Below, piece after piece: positions 5,210 through 5,754 of a DNA stretch of 5,754 bases (positions within the stretch are counted from its first letter, which is position 1; each line of letters begins with the position of its first letter). The stretch comes from Clostridiaceae bacterium (GTDB lineage Bacteria; Bacillota; Clostridia; Saccharofermentanales; Fastidiosipilaceae). The notes beneath the pieces were generated by a model that was not told the origin of the DNA, made no database searches, and was given only the letters and a program-made list of their open reading frames with translations. The position numbers and the translations under genes were made by a program. The stretch covers positions 1 to 5,754 of the forward strand of contig JAAYZH010000309.1 in assembly GCA_012514965.1 (NCBI GenBank), in the 5' to 3' direction.

Positions 5210-5754
5210 TTGCGCATGAAAAAAGTCATAATTGTCGGCGGCGACAAGGTTGCCTACAACCTCATCGGACTGCTGAGTGAAGAAAAAGTCTATGATGTTC
5301 GCGTGATCGACACACGGATTGAGATTTGCGAAAGAATCGCAAATAATTTCGATGTCAAAGTCTTTCATGGCGATGGGACAAATGTCGATATTTTGGAGCG
5401 TGCAGAAGCAATGGGAGCGGATGTTCTGATTGCCCTGACCGGAACCGATGAGAGCAATCTTGTCGCTTGCCAGATTGCGAAAATGCACTTCGACGTGGCT
5501 TTGACCATTGCGAAGGTCAACAATCCGCGCAACGCTACGGTCCTGAAGATCCTCGGTGTTGACAGGATTTTCTCGAGTACCCAAATGATTGCCAAAATGA
5601 TTGATCAGGAAGTGTCCTACAGCGGCATGTCTTTGGCCTATAATATCCCCGGTACTACGAAGGCAATCGTCAGCGTACCTCTGCATCCTCTTAGCGGCGC
5701 GAATGGCAAGACATTGGCAGAATATAGCTTTATCGGCGATAGCCGCGTGGTTCT
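5210..5754 (+). CDS. trkA: TrkA-type potassium uptake regulatory protein (second RCK), cut by window edge
   Basis: About 181 codons are present and the frame is open to the right edge. It is a second RCK protein, distinct in sequence from its neighbour. Numbered from the ATG at 5216, the Rossmann domain has Asp32 after strand two, HGDGT (51-55), LTGTDESN (74-81) and KVNNPRN (100-106). RCK-C begins near 145. The glycine loop reads GGDKVA (8-13), where GxGxxG is expected, so the second and third glycines are Asp and Ala. AGAGAGG (5195-5201) stands eight bases before a TTG at 5210 but 14 before the ATG, which favours TTG and a two-residue extension; ATG remains possible. Tandem TrkA genes are known in Bacillota and Actinomycetota and usually serve one TrkH-type channel, which may follow outside the window. 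The C-terminal end and any fusion are not visible. Confidence 0.87.
   Translation, partial: MRMKKVIIVGGDKVAYNLIGLLSEEKVYDVRVIDTRIEICERIANNFDVKVFHGDGTNVDILERAEAMGADVLIALTGTDESNLVACQIAKMHFDVALTIAKVNNPRNATVLKILGVDRIFSSTQMIAKMIDQEVSYSGMSLAYNIPGTTKAIVSVPLHPLSGANGKTLAEYSFIGDSRVV

Noticed and set aside
5078..5686. A 202-codon minus-strand open frame
   Set aside because: It lies antisense to the two TrkA genes, which have clear RCK motifs. It crosses their junction and shows no recognisable motif.
1..5754. CRISPR array, tRNA or rRNA gene, insertion sequence, phage or toxin-antitoxin genes
   Set aside because: I saw no spaced direct repeats, cloverleaf, rRNA sequence, transposase motif or terminal inverted repeats. 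The content is core chromosomal genes.

Overview
The window reads as a chromosomal segment of an anaerobic, low-to-middle GC Bacillota, most like Clostridia or Negativicutes. The evidence is the infC-rpmI-rplT order with strong AGGAGG-type ribosome sites, a leader attenuator ahead of infC, an L20 sequence of Clostridia/Negativicutes type, an oxygen-sensitive sulfatase-maturase-type radical SAM enzyme, and a tandem pair of TrkA genes. The taxonomic placement is inferred from protein flavour and gene order, not from a marker search.

Layout. Bases 1-162 (minus strand) hold the first 54 codons of mutY (A/G-specific adenine glycosylase), which runs off the left edge. A short divergent gap of 66 bases follows. 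Next come two plus-strand genes, 51 bases apart: an anaerobic sulfatase-maturating enzyme (229-1353) and a TSUP/TauE-SafE family membrane exporter (1405-2205). A plausible joint logic is maturation of sulfatases and disposal of the sulfate or sulfite they release. No sulfatase lies in the window, so this is an inference.

Bases 2206-2490 carry no convincing gene but much regulation. There is a near-consensus promoter (TTGACA, 17 bases, GATAAT) and a leader of about 150 nt. In this leader an intrinsic terminator competes with an alternative long-range helix, the architecture expected of an L20-type autoregulatory leader. A strong ribosome site is set for a non-ATG (ATA) start of infC. The infC-rpmI-rplT operon (IF3, L35, L20) follows and ends in a textbook terminator at 3685-3713.

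Immediately after that terminator, with no visible room for a promoter, lie a TrmH/SpoU-family RNA 2'-O-methyltransferase (3728-4528) and two tandem TrkA-type RCK proteins, the second cut by the right edge. The TrkA pair is expected to regulate a TrkH/KtrB potassium channel subunit, perhaps encoded just beyond the window.

Most of the window is conserved housekeeping sequence, and I did not find a clearly new system. The points most worth a second look are the infC leader switch with its ATA start, the maturase-exporter pairing, and the different nucleotide-site departures in the two RCK proteins.
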